From NCBI GenBank assembly GCA_022059125.1, contig JAEUWY010000006.1, forward strand, positions 2,294,001 to 2,358,000: 64,000 nucleotides of DNA, given 5' to 3'. The DNA is from Corynespora cassiicola. Taxonomy: Eukaryota > Ascomycota > Dothideomycetes > Pleosporales > Corynesporascaceae. Every line of letters begins with the position of its first letter. Within the stretch, counting starts at the first letter, position 1. Position numbers and translations under genes: made by a program. Below, piece by piece: positions 26,001 through 38,390 of this stretch. The notes beneath the pieces are model-generated. The model was not told the DNA's origin. It was given only the letters and a program-made list of their open reading frames with translations, and did no database searches.

Positions 26001-27395
26001 AAAATATATACAGACAGAGAAGACTCTAATAGTAAAAAAAGTAAGTAATATATTTACTAAAAAGAAAAATAAAAACTATAATACTAGTAAAAAGTCTGCG
26101 TGTAAAATACGCAGTATAAAATATTATAAATATTATAGTAAAAAAAAATATAACTTCCGCACTTATACTATAAAAATAAATTTTTTTATAAATAGTAATA
26201 AGTTTAAAAAATAGATTAGCTTACTATAATTATTAATAAATATTATTATTAGTATGTAATATTGCTGCGTAGGTAACACGCAGGTTAAAAGTTAGCTACT
26301 CGCTTAGATTAGCTATTCGCTTAGAAACCACGTTATATAGTATAAAAATAATAATATTTTATTTAATTAGTATATATTACTTAGCGAAATAAGCTAAATA
26401 ATAAATAAGCTAAAAATATATTAGTTAGAGTATTTTAACGTTTATACGCAGAGCTTTATAGTAAATATATACTAACTACTATTTATTAATAACTATAAAA
26501 TTTATTATTTTTTATTTTTTAGAACTTCTGCACAGAAAGTAAAATTATTACTTTTTATATATTTTTATATTTATTATATTTTTTTTTAGTTTTTTAATAT
26601 AAAGTGTTTTTCGCTTTTAAAGCGGGTGTATAGTAATAAAATTTTTAGCCTAGTACGTAATTATATTAGCTATATTAATAAAATTACTTTTTTACTAGCT
26701 TTTAAAAAAGCTTTTAAATAAATTTTTATAAAAAGTAATATACGCGTAAGCTTTTAAAAAGTAAAAATAGTATTATTAAAATTTAATATAAAGCTATATA
26801 CGTTTACGCTAGTTTTTTTTAAAACTATTTTATAAAAAGTTAAAATACTAAGTAACGCGTATAAGCTAAAAGCTTAGTTAATATTAATTTAGAATATAAA
26901 TTAAAAAATATAAAAGCTTATTACTAGTTTTAATTATTAAAGCTTTTATTTAGTTTTATAAAAGTGCTGTAATACTAATTTATAAAGTTATATTACTTTG
27001 TATATAAGTTAAAACTTTAAAAAAACTAATAAAACTACTATATAGCGTATAAAGTAAAAAAAAAACAGATTTAGTATAAAAAAACTTTAATAAAAGGTAA
27101 AAAAGCTAAAATTATAGCTTAAAAGAACGTTAAAAAGTAATTAAATAAAAAAAAGTATAAAAAAGTAGCTTTTTTTAATAGTAGCTAGTAGTTTAAAATG
27201 TGCTGCACGCGCTGCAGAGAGTAAAAACATAATTTTTAAATATATAAAATAGTAGTATAATTTTTTTAGTTACTTTTTATATTAAGTTATTACAGTATTT
27301 TTTTTTAAAGTAGTTATATAGGTAGATGCGTGTGTTAGAGCAGTTAAAAAAATAGCAACTTACTTATTCTAGCAACTCACTTATTTTTTACATTA

Positions 27396-27546
27396 TATAA
27401 AATAATAGTATAGCTACTGTAGTTACTTTTTATATTAAGTTATTATAATATTTTTTTATAGTAGTTAAGTAAGTAGTTGCGTACGTACTAAAATAGTTAA
27501 AAAATACACCGCTTACTTATATACGCCGTTTACTTATGAAATACGT
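27396..27546 (+). mobile_element. pogo-A 3'-end fragment
   Basis: About 150 bp repeating the last part of pogo-A (TAGTATAGCTACTGTAGTTA ... CTTATGAAATACGT, then TA), placed directly behind the right end of copy P2. Confidence 0.6.
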
Positions 27547-28044
27547 TATAGTATATACTTAAATAATTTAATGAAAAAATTAAACAGTCCGCGCGTTTAT
27601 AATATACTTTAATATACTAAAAAATTAATTTATATTATATACTAAATTATAATAAATTTAATATTTATTTTTAAAACTATTACTAACAATATAATAAATA
27701 ATAACTAACTACTACTAAATATTAGTAATTTAAAAAAACTTAGTAGTTTTAAGTTTTATACTTAAACATAATCTGTAATAACTTTTTATAATATATATAT
27801 TTTTTATATATAATAATTATTATAAAAAATTTAAAAATTAAAAAATAGTTAACGCGTTTATATTTTCTGTAAATAAATTACTACGTAATAAAAATAATAT
27901 TATTTATTTTAAGTACTAAAAAAAATTACTACGCTAATAAATACTAAAATAGTAATTTAAACTAAATTTTAGTCTATATTTACTGAACAGAAAAAACCTA
28001 AGTTTTATTTATAACCTAGAAATAGTAAAACGTATATTTATATA
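27547..28044. other. unclassified A+T-rich degraded DNA
   Basis: About 500 bp with RIP-like composition. No ORF and no match to the other repeats was seen. Confidence 0.4.
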
Positions 28045-28330
28045 CAGTGGGGTGACACGAAAAAAAAACCAAAAAAAGTTATACTTTTTAAACTTGTATA
28101 ACTCTGTAACTAAAAAGCTATTAAAATAAAAAAAAATTAATTTTAAACTGATTTATAAGCTCTTTTTATGTACTAAAAATATTATATAGCTTATATAATA
28201 TCTATAGCTTATTAATTTAAAGTAAAAGTATAGTAAAAAAAAATGCAAATTTAAAAGCTAATTTATTTTTTTCTAGTGTAATATTTTATTTTTTTATTTA
28301 ATTATTGTAAGCTTATAGACTAGGTGTATA
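28045..28330. repeat. solo Tc1-type terminal unit beside a complete element
   Basis: Starts CAGTGGGGTGACACG after TA and runs 286 bp to the TA in front of the complete Tc1-type element at 28333. It is diverged from the 4172 unit but has the same layout, including TTTATTTTTTTCTAGTGTAA near its inner end. Confidence 0.6.
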
Positions 28331-28332
28331 TA

Positions 28333-30448
28333 CAGAGGGGTGACATTAAAAAAAAGTGTATAAAAAAATCGTACTTTTTAAACTTGTATAGCTTTTTTTT
28401 TAAAACAGCTATTTAAAAAAAAAAATTAAAGTTAGAGGAATTTATAAATACAATACGAAAATACTTTAAAAAAAAAGCTTATACAATCTTTTCAATGTTT
28501 TAAAAAGCTCTAAATATAGTGTAAAAAAAAGTTTAAATTTTTCTACGCTGTAATTTTTTTTAAATTTTTTTTTTAAAACTTTTTATTTTATATTAACTAA
28601 ATTTAGCTTAGTTTATATTACGTAAGCAGAAAATTAGAGCTAAAGTTTTAATTTAGTATAAAAAAAAATTAAAATTAAAAAAAGTTTTGCTTATATAAGC
28701 ACTAATTACATAATAATAAACTAGTTAAATTAGTATATAAATAAATATTTTAGAAATGGAAATCTAAATCTCTATTTCCTCTGAACAAAGATAAGATGAA
28801 ATCTCAATTCTCAGACTACGAAGAAAAAGTTAATCTTTTATATAAAGCTAATACTTCTATTAAAAATATATCTTTTATTTTAAATAAATCTATTACTAGT
28901 ATTTATAATACTATAAATCGAATTAATAAAAAAAATAAACTTTTTAATAGTTTAAAAAGAGATAGAAATCAGGATAAAATTAAACTATTAAAAAGAGAAA
29001 AAAGAATTATCAATAGGGATTTAATTAAAAGCCCTAAGAAAACAAATAAAAGAATTTTATTTGAAAATAATTTAAATATATCTAAAAGAAGTTTACAAAG
29101 ATTTTTTAAAGAAGAAAAATATAGTACAAATATTGCTAGTAAAAAACCTTTTTTAAATAAAAAAAAGCAAAAATAAGACTAGAATATGCAAAAAAAAATT
29201 TAAAAAATATAGAAAATAGAAATTTAAATAAAATTATATTTTCTGATGAGTCAGCAATAGAAAGAGGTCTAGGTTCTAGACAGGAATATATTAGAAAAAA
29301 GAGAAATAAAGGTGTAGGAGCTGAATTAGCTTCTATAAAATCTAATTGTAAGTAAAAAAAAAAATTAAAAAAATTAAAATTAATTGAAAATTAATTATAA
29401 TTTTTTAATTTAATTACTTTTTAAAAATAATTAATACTAATTAAATTATAGCTCGAGATATTGTTATATCAGTATGGGGAGCTATTTGGATAGGAGGAAG
29501 ATCAGAATTAGTGTTTATTAAAACACCTAATTCTAAAAATAACTTTAATAATACAGATTATATACAAAAAGTATTAAAACCTATTATTAAAAAACAAATA
29601 AAACCCGGTTAGTTTATACACCTTTTTTTTACTTTTTAAATTAAATTCAATATTTAATTAAATATATTTAATTAAATATTAAATTATAAAATGAATAAAA
29701 ATACTAATTAGTTTATAGACTGGAAATTTCAACAAGATAATTCAAAAATTCATACAGCTAAACCAGTTTTAAACTGGTTTAAAAGAAATCGAATTAATCT
29801 TTTTGAACATCCTCCTTATAGCCCAGACTTAGCTCCTATTAAAAACATCTGGGCTATATTAAAAAATGCTTTAAATAAACAAAGAACTAATTTATTAGGA
29901 AAAGGAAATAATATTAAAAGTATTAATTTATTTCAAAGCGCTATAATTAAAGAGTGGAATTTAATTCCACAGGAAATAATAGATAATTGTATATTATCTT
30001 TACCTAGGCGTTATAAAGCAGTTATAGACGCTAAAGGATATTATACTAAATATTAATAATTTATTTTCTATAAATTTATTTTAAAAAAACAATTTTTCTA
30101 ATTTTATTAATTTTTGTTTTTTTTAGATAATCAACTTATATAAATTTTTTTTATATAATTACATGCTATTAATAGCTTTTTTTTTAAAAAAAAAAAAAAC
30201 TAAAAATTACACGCTAGAAAAAAAATTAAAACGCATTAAAATTTAGATTTTTTTTAACTCTCTATTTAGAGTTTTTTAAAACATTGAAAAGATTATATAA
30301 GCTTTTTTTTTAAAATATTTTCTTATTGTATTTATAAATTCCTCTAACTTTAATTTTTTTTTTTTTAAATAGCTATTTTAAACAAAAAGCTATACAAGTT
30401 TAAAAAGTACGATTTTTTTATACACTTTTTTTTAATGTCACCCCTCTG
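28333..30448 (+). mobile_element. complete Tc1/mariner-type transposon (Tc1-a)
   Basis: 2,116 bp with long inverted termini: CAGAGGGGTGACATT at 28333, its inverse AATGTCACCCCTCTG ending at 30448, and TA target duplications at 28331-28332 and 30449-30450. The inverted similarity extends about 230 bp inward. It contains one plus-strand transposase gene. It is much less RIP-mutated than its surroundings (CA and TG are common in the coding part), suggesting a younger insertion, yet it is inactive. Confidence 0.92.
28796..30056 (+). pseudogene. Tc1-type DD34E transposase, broken
   Basis: N-terminal helix-turn-helix DNA-binding part from ATG 28796 (SDYEEKVNLLYK, ISFILNKSITSIYNTI). The frame shifts by one base inside an A-run near 29165. 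The catalytic domain continues with the first Asp in IIFSDESAIERG (codon 29245-29247). A probable intron follows (GTAAGT at about 29350 to ATTATAG near 29450), then SVWGAIWIGGRSE. After a second likely intron comes the second Asp in QQDNSKIHTA (29736-29738). The third acid, expected as Glu in PIEN, reads Lys (AAA, 29841-29843), exactly 35 residues after the second Asp: a DD34E motif inactivated by a G-to-A change. Ends at TAA 30054-30056. Confidence 0.88.
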
Positions 30449-30479
30449 TATATATAAGATTTTAGTATAATCCTTTCAT

Positions 30480-32276
30480 CTAAAAAAAAAAATAGAAAAA
30501 AAGAATTTAAAAAATCAAACTATATAAATAAATTAATAATTAATTAAATTATTAATATTTTGTATAATATCCATTAGCTTTAATAACAGCTTCCTAACGC
30601 CTAGGTAAAGATAATATATAATTATCTATTATTTTTTGTGGAATTAAATTCCATTTTTTATTTATAGCGTTTATAAATAAAGTATTATTTTTTTTTTTAA
30701 TTTTTTTGCCTAACAAATTAGAATTTAATTTTTTTAAATCATTTTTTAGTATAGTTTAGACGTTTTCTATAGGTGCTAAATCTAGGCTATAAGCTGAATG
30801 TTTAAATAATTTAATTTTATTTTTTTTAAACTATTTTAAAACTAGTTTAGCTGTATAAATTTTTAAACTATCTTGTTAAAATTTCCAGTCTATAAAGTGA
30901 TTAGTACTTATATTAATTTAATAATTCAATAATTAATAAAAATTAATTTAATAAAATATTAAATCTGATAAAAGATAAAAAAAAGATATATAAACTAACC
31001 GGGTTTTATTTGTTTTTTAATAATAGATTTTAATACTTTTTATAAATAATTTGTATTATTAAAGTTATTTTTAGAATTAGATATTTTAATAAATACTAAT
31101 TCTGATCTTTCTTTTATCTAAATAGCTTTCTTTACTAAAATAACAATACCTTAAGCTATAATTTAATTAGTATTAAAATTTTGAAAAAAGTAATTAAATT
31201 AAAAAATTACAATTAATTTTTAATTAATTTCAATTTTTTAATTTTTTTTTTTACTTACAATTTAATTTTATAAAAGCTAATTCAGCTCCTATACTTTTAT
31301 TTCTCTTTTTTTTAATATATTCTTGTTTAGAATCTAGATCTCTTTCTATTACTAACGTATTAGAAAATATAGTTTTATTTAAATTTATATTTTCTATATT
31401 TTTAATTATTTTTTTGTATATTTTAATTTTATTTCAGCTTTTTTTTTATTTAAATAAGGTTTTTTAGTACTAATTTTTGTACTATAATTTTCTTCTTTTT
31501 AAATATCTTTGTAAGCTTCGTTTAAATATTTTAATATTATTTTCTAGTAATATTTTTTCATTTATTTTTTTAGAGCTTTTAAATAAATCCCTATTAATAA
31601 TTCTTTTATCTCTTTCTAATAGCTTAATTATATTTTTATTTTGTTGTTTATTTAAGCTATTAAATAATTTTTTTTTTATTTATTCGTTGTATAGTAGCAT
31701 AAATACTACTTTTATTTTTATTTAATATATTAGAAATAGTTATAATAGGTGTATTAGCTTTTAATAAAAGATTAACTTTTTCTTTATAGTCTGAAAAGTG
31801 AGGTTCTATTTTATTTTTATTAGAAAAAAAATAGAGATTTAGAATTCTTTTTTCTAAAACATTTATTTATATACTAATTTAACTAGTTTATTATTATATA
31901 ATAAATGTTTATATAAGCAAAACTTTATTTTTTTAAACTTTGTTTTTTTAATATTTAATTAAATTTCTAGCTCTAGTTTTTTGCTTACGTAATATATACT
32001 AAATTTAATTAGATTAGCGTAAAATAAAAAGTCAATATAATTTTTTTTAATGAAAAATAAATCAGCTTTAAAATTTACACTTTTTTTACCTCTACTTTAA
32101 GCTTATTTATAACTTTATAACTATAACATAAACTCTAATTTTTTTTCAAACTTAAAGTTTTAATAAATCTCTATTAAATTAAATTTTTTTTACTTTTATA
32201 GCTAGTTTAGTTAGAAAGTTATAGCAGTTTAAAAACTGCTCTTTTTCGATTAAACTATTTTAATGTCACCCCTCTG
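30480..32276 (-). mobile_element. Tc1-type transposon (Tc1-c), one end missing
   Basis: Minus-strand copy of the Tc1 family lying tail to tail with Tc1-a. The transposase C-terminal end is at 30545-30800, the catalytic region and N-terminal part run to about 31810, and the outer end GTCACCCCTCTG stops at 32276 before TA. The end near 30480 lacks a terminal repeat. More heavily RIP-mutated than Tc1-a. The short plus-strand open frame at 31477-31725 is antisense to the transposase and not a gene. Confidence 0.8.
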
Positions 32277-32278
32277 TA

Positions 32279-32818
32279 ATATAGTAATTTAAACTAAAAA
32301 TCAATAGTTTTAGAATTTTTATACAGAACACGCTAGTAATTCTACTGGTAAATTAATTAAATTTAGAAATTTAGCTGATACTTAATAAAGTTACTAAACT
32401 AGTTAATACTAATATAGCTTGCTTTTTGCGTAGTAAGTAATTAATTAATTATATTATATATAGTATTTAGTATAAGTATAAATTTTTGTAAATTTAGCTT
32501 AAAAATATAAATAAATTTTTTTTAATTTTAGTCAGCTGTTTTAAATTAGACAAGTAATTATATTAAACAGACTATCTAGCGTATTAATCATTTAATATAG
32601 TATAAAAAATATGATACGCAGAAACAGCGCGTCGTATATTTTAAATAAAATTATTTTTAATAACTAAAAAAATAAAAATTACTAAAGCTTTTTTATAAGC
32701 TAATTAGGTATTTTTTAGTTACAGTATTATAAGTATAAATAGCTTGTAGCAGGGCACTTAGAAAGCTGTCTAACTTATTTATATATCCGATTTACTTATA
32801 GATTATATTAATTTATTT
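32279..32818 (-). mobile_element. pogo-A 5'-end fragment
   Basis: Reverse complement of the first 540 bp or so of the full copy at 35783; it ends TTACTTATAGATTATAT before TA (32819-32820). Confidence 0.7.
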
Positions 32819-33157
32819 TTAATACAGCTTAAATACTATTTAAAATAGAAATTTACAGAACTAAAAGATAATTATAAATTAAAATCTATAAGTTTTATAC
32901 GAAAAAATATTTCTTAACTATAAAACTATTTAAAAATATTATGTTTTTTTATGTTTTTTTCTAAAATTTCCTATTTTTAGTTTAGCCTAGTACTGTTTTA
33001 GTGATAAAAAAATAAAAAATTCAAATAGCTAAATATTTAGATTTAAGTTAGAGTTAAATTAAAAGTTAAAGTTAAAGTTTAGTTGGAAGTTAAGGTTACG
33101 TACGTAATACTAAAAAGTAAAATCAGATTTTATACGAATAAAGTTTATTACAGCTAA
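32818..33157 (+). repeat. repeat Y, copy 2
   Basis: Direct repeat of 3612-3958, less mutated (keeps AGTTGGAAGTTAAGGTTACG). Unclassified. Confidence 0.6.
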
Positions 33158-33159
33158 TA

Positions 33160-33655
33160 TTTAAGCTGCGTATTATTTATACAGTAATATTATATACTAA
33201 TAATAATATTTATTAATAATTAAAGTAAGCTAATTTTTTTTTAAATTTATTAATATTTGTAGAAAAATTTATTTTTATAGTATAAATATAGAAATTATAT
33301 ATTTTTTTTATAATATTTACAGTATTTTATACTGCGTACTTTATATATAAACTTTTTATTAGTATTAAAGTTTCTATTTTTTTTAGCAAGTATATTGCTT
33401 ATTTTTTTACTATTAGAATTTTTTTATTTATATATATTTTTATTTTTTTAACTAATATTTTATAAATTTATCAATTACGCTTTATATACGCGTTTAGTTT
33501 TTTTCATAATATTATATTATATATAATTCATTACGCGTTTTTATTTAGCTAATAAATTTTTTTATTTAATAAATTTATAAAAAATTTAAAGTAGTTTTTT
33601 TTTAACATAAATATAGTCTGCGTTTTAATCTTACAGACGTTATATAATATCTATT
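33160..33655 (-). mobile_element. pogo-B fragment
   Basis: Reverse complement of about 25790-26260 of pogo-B copy 2 (shared: GCTTTATATACGCGT, TATAGTCTGCG, ACAGACGTTATATAATAT). It stops where repeat X copy 3 begins. Confidence 0.65.
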
Positions 33656-33660
33656 AAAAA

Positions 33661-34190
33661 AGCTATAGAAGTTTTTTTCTCTCAGCTATACTAGGCTAGA
33701 ACTAAACAGTAAATATAAATTAATAAAAAAAACAGAAATAATACTAGTTAAGTATTTAGTAAAACAGTAATTAAAAATAATAAAAAATAAATATGTTATT
33801 AATAAGTAAATAAATAATTTCTATTTTCTAAGTTTATTAGTTTACTAGCTTGTAAATTAATAACTACGTAAATTATAAATTATAGATTATAATTTATAAA
33901 AATAACAGCTAAAAAAATACTATTTTAAAGTTTTAAAAATCTATTTAAAAATAATATAACTTAGAAGTTACGATTTATAGTTATTAAAATATTAAATGTA
34001 AAATATAATTAGATAAAGTAAAATACTTTTAATAAATTATAATAAACTTTAAGTAGAAGCTTTAAATAAAAGCTTTAATATTATAGAAATTTAACTTTTA
34101 AAAATACTTATCTAAATAAATATTATAAAAAAAAACTATTACTATTTTTCAAATTTTATTAAATTTTATACCTGTATAGAGTTACTAATT
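33661..34190 (+). repeat. repeat X, copy 3
   Basis: Matches the inverted copy at 3000-3534 for about 500 bp and copy 1 at 1696 for its first 150 bp or so. No coding sequence. A solo LTR is one possibility. Confidence 0.6.
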
Positions 34191-35780
34191 ATCAGCCGGG
34201 CTATATTATTAAGCGAGTCAAATTCGTAAAATAATACTGCATTTATTAATACTAAAATAAATCTAGTTCCCGTAGTAAATTACACGTTTTTAGTATCTAA
34301 TTATAACTTTATATAATCTAATTTCTTAATATTATTAATTTAGGCTTTTATAAAACTTATAAAAGTAGTATTAAAAATTTACTTTCTGCTGTTTATAAGT
34401 TAATTTTTAATATTCTACTTAACATTATTTATTACTGTAACTCTCTGTCTGTAAATCTAAAATACATAATAAAAAAATTTATAAAAATAATATACTTTTA
34501 TTAAATTTATTATAGTATTATTTTTACGTATAATGTTAAATTTAAAAGTATAATTACTAGTTAAGTAACGTTAATAGCAGTTTTAATTATTTTTTACTCT
34601 CTCTCTCTTTTAGCTTTATTTTTTAATATTTTTTAAGTATTTTTATATATAAAAATCCGTTTTTTTAATAGTAATTATCTGAAATCTTTTTTTATACTTT
34701 TTTTGTGCTTATATATTTCGTATTAGTAAAGTATTATAGTATTAATAACTAGCTAGGCCTGAGTTTCGTTAAACACATTCTTAATTTTTTTTTACTTTTT
34801 TAACTAATATTAAATTTACTATACTATTTAAAAGCTTTATAAAAATTACTATTAACTTTTTTTAATATTTACTGCTTACTAGATTTTTTTTTAGAAAAAT
34901 ATAGTAATATCGCAGTAGTATTATATTAAAATATTAAAAGTAAATAGTTTTTTTATTTAAGTAGCGGATATCTGCTTTATTAACGTTTTTTTTATCATTA
35001 ATATAATTCTTATAAACGTTGTTAAATTGTGATAAAATTAATCTCACTAAAAATTTAAATTTATTTTAATAATTTAATAAAATTATATTAATTTTTTTTA
35101 AAAAATAAATAATATAGATAGATTACAGTTTAGAGTGTTTTTAAATACTAATAATATTTATTTTTCTAAATTTTTTTTATATTTTACTATATAATGCTAA
35201 AAACTTCTTTTTACTAATACTAAAGTTATTAGAAAACTATATAAAATTATATAAAAGCTTTAAATACTCTATTTATAAAAAAAAAAGTTTTATATTAAAA
35301 AGTTAAAAAATATAAGTGGTGTAGAGAGAAAGAGTAATAATTATAATATTATATTCTGAAGCATATAAAATATAATAAATAATTATTAATAATAAAAATT
35401 TGCTATTACAGAAAATTATTAGAAATAGTTTTAGCTTTAAATAATTTAATTTACTAAAGTTTAAGTTTGTCGTCAGTTTAACCGCAAAATAATATTATAT
35501 AGTTATATTTAGTAAATATATACAAACTATCTAATACTATTTATTTTTTATTATAATATAACGTTTTAATAATAATTAAAGATCTGTAAATTAATCTAGA
35601 AACAGAAATATACTTAATAATTAATATTAGCTTTTTATTTTTTAGTTATATATAATATATATTATATTTTATAGTATATTATTTAAAATTAAATATTATT
35701 TAGAACCGCCGGGTCTGCCCTAGTATTATTTTTTTTATTTATATTATACTTATATACCGCCTGTATGTTATATATTTTTT
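34191..35780. other. unclassified A+T-rich degraded DNA
   Basis: 1.6 kb with RIP-like composition and no ORF. Small less-mutated islands remain (AGCCGGGCTA near 34195, CCGCCGGGTCTGCCCTAG near 35706). It could be internal sequence of the element that owns repeat X, but nothing identifies it. Confidence 0.4.
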
Positions 35781-35782
35781 TA

Positions 35783-37626
35783 ATATAAACTATAAGTAAG
35801 CGACGTATATAAGCGAGCGACGTATCTTCTAACTGCTCTAGTAAATACTACTTATACGTATAATATCTCTACTAAAAGTTTTTTAATTATTAGATAACAA
35901 GCGATCTGTAATTCTTGCTTTTTTAGCTATTAAAAATAAATTAGTTTAAAGCGTGCGACATGCTGCTACTGCTTATAATATTCTAAAAGCTATAATTTAT
36001 TACTAACGCTCTGAACGACTTATATAATGTAATTACTAGCTTAATTTAAAGCAGCTAACTAAAGTTAAAAAAAGTAATTATTATTTATATTTTTAAGCTG
36101 AACTTATAAGAATTCGCGTCTATACTAACTACTGTACATAATATAGCTAATTAATTACTTACTAAGTAAAATACAAACTATATTAGTATTAACTAACTTA
36201 GTAACTTTATTAAGTATTAGCTAGATTTTTAAGTTTAATTAATCTGTTAGCAGAATTACTAGCGCGTTCTATATAAAAATTTTAAAATTATTAGCTTTTA
36301 GTTTAAATTACTATATTATATAAAAAAAAAGTATAGTATTATTAATAAAAACACGTATAACTTTAATAAGACAGGCTTTATAATAGAAGTAATTTTAGCT
36401 TAATTAGTAGTTACAGCTTTAAAAAAACAGAATTAACTTAAAAATACTTAGCTAAATAATTATAAGTAAAATATAGTAATTTAAAAAATTAACGTGTGCA
36501 GCTAAGTAATTTTTTTTTTATTATTTTCGCGGGTAAGTACTATCTTTCTATATAGTATAAAAGTAATAATATTTTATTTAGCTAGTGTATATTGCTCAGT
36601 AAAACAGGCTAGATAATAAATTAGCTAAAAATACGTTAGCTAAAATATTTTAATATTTATACGCAGAGCTGTACAGTAAAAATATACTAACTATTTATTA
36701 TTAATAGCTATAAAAGCTATAATTTTTTAGTTTTTTAGAACCTCTGCAAAATAAGTAAAATTATTACTTTTTATATACTTTTATATTTATTATATTTTTT
36801 TTTAGCTTTTTAATATAAAGTGTTTTTTGCTTTTAAAGCGGGCGTACAGTAATAAAATCTCTAGCTTAATATATAATTATATTAACTATATTAATAAAAC
36901 TACTTTTCTACTAGCTTTTAAAAAAGTTTTTAAATTTTTTTTTATAAAAGCTAATATACGCGTAAGCTTTTAAAAAATAAAAATAGTTTTATATAATTTA
37001 AAAGTAGTATTATTAAAGTTTAACGTAAAACTACGCACGTTTATACTAGCTTTTTCTAAAACTATTTAGTAAAAAGCTAGAATACTAAGCAACGCGTATA
37101 AGCTAGAAGCTTAATTAATATTAATTTATAATAGAATTAGAAAGTATAAAAGCTTATTACCTGCTTCTGTTTTTACAGCTATTAATTAGCTTAAAAAAAA
37201 ACTGCAGTAATACTTTATATAGCTGTATTACTTAAAAGCTAAAATAAAATTTTTAAAAAAGCTAATAAAGCTGCTACGCAGCGTATAAAGCGAAAAAAAA
37301 AATTTAGTATAAAAAAACTTTAATAAAAGCTAAAAAAAGCTGAAATTATAGCTTAAAAGAACGTTAAAAAGTAATTAAATAAAAAAATATATAAAAAAGT
37401 AGCTTATTTTAGTAGTAGCTAGCAGTTAAAAACACGCTGTACGCGCTGTAGAAAGTAAAAATATAATTTTTATATATATAAAATAACAGTATAACTACTA
37501 TAGTTACTTTTTATATTAAATTATTATAATATTTTTTTAAAGTAGTTAAGTATGTAGTTGCGCGCGTGCTAAAATATTTAAAAATATATAACTCGCTTAT
37601 ATACGCGACTCGCTTATAAATTATAT
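35783..37626 (+). mobile_element. full-length pogo-A transposon (P5), RIP-degraded
   Basis: 1,844 bp bounded by TA (35781-35782 and 37627-37628). Termini are ATATAAACTATAAG on the left and CTTATAAATTATAT on the right, with the internal repeat TATAAGCGAGCGACGTAT. The plus-strand transposase of the pogo/Fot1 DDE_1 class is recognisable but ruined; the best-preserved counterpart reads LQ-LF-I-CFS-LKRAY at 50953-50975 on the minus strand. Used here as the reference for the other pogo-A copies. Confidence 0.85.
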
Positions 37627-37628
37627 TA

Positions 37629-38390
37629 TAGTAGAAAAAAGTATAGATTTAAAAGCTAATTTATTTTTTATTTAAAAAAATATTAAAACTTTTTATTTTA
37701 CGCTAATTTAATTAGATTTAATCTGTATTACGTAAGCAGAAAAGTAGAGCTAAATATTTAATTTAATATTAAAAAATTTAATTTAAAAAATAAAGTTTTG
37801 CTTATATAAGCACTAATTATATAATAATAAACTAGTTAAATTAGTATATAAATAAATATTTCAGAAAAAAAGTTCTAAATCTCTATTTTCTCTAAATAAA
37901 AATAAGATGGGACTTTAATTTTCAGACTATAAAAAAAAAGTTAATCTTTTATTAAAAATTAATATATCTATTATAACTATTTCTAATATATTAAATAAAA
38001 ATAAAATAAGTATTAAAAATACTATACAAAGAATAAATAAAAAATTATTATTTAATAGCTTAAAAAAAGAAAGAAATTAAGATAAAATTAAGCTATTAAA
38101 AAGAGATAAAAAAATTATAAATAGAGATTTAATTAAAAGCCCTAAAAAAACAAATAAAAGAATATTACTAGAAAATAATATAAAAATATCTAAAAGAAGC
38201 TTACAAAGATATTTAAAAGAAGAAAATTATAGTATAAATATTAGTACTAAAAAGCCGTATTTAAATAAAAAAAAAAGCTGAAATAAAATTAAAATACGCA
38301 AAAAAATAACTAAAAAATTTAGAAAATATAAATTTAAATAAAATTATATTTTCTAATAAGTTAGTAATAGAAAGAGGTCTAGGTTTTAGG
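37629..38390 (+). mobile_element. Tc1-type transposon fragment (Tc1-d)
   Basis: Carries the internal leader (AAGTTTTGCTTATATAAGCA) and the degraded transposase N-terminal part from about 37907. It stops inside the GAAAGAGGTCTAGGTTTTAGG segment at 38390 because a Gypsy element was inserted there. The left terminal repeat is absent; pogo-A P5 adjoins it. Confidence 0.75.

Larger units (their letters stand above)
14789..26333 (+). mobile_element. pogo-B copy 2, interrupted by a nested pogo-A
   Basis: Terminal sequence ACGTGGTTTCTAAGC at 14789 and its inverse ending at 26333 (GCTTAGAAACCACGT). The element body is split into 14789-15155 and 24864-26333; the join is colinear with the uninterrupted copy at 13640-14090 reversed. 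Conceptual translation of the right part gives a CF-PLKRKYS-type stretch and other positions typical of fungal Fot1/pogo (DDE_1) transposases, with RIP-type stops. Confidence 0.75.
14375..27393 (+). mobile_element. pogo-A copy P2, interrupted by a nested insertion
   Basis: The outer level of a four-deep nest. Pogo-A sequence runs 14375-14788 (5' end missing), stops inside GTACTATTTTTA, and resumes at 26336 at the exact next position with TA on both sides (14787-14788 and 26334-26335). It continues to a right end CTTATTTTTTACAT, then TA (27394-27395). The inserted DNA is a pogo-B element. Confidence 0.75.

Noticed and set aside
31477..31725. An 82-codon Leu/Phe/Ile-rich plus-strand frame
   Set aside because: It is antisense to the Tc1-c transposase; hydrophobicity is a result of A+T-rich composition.
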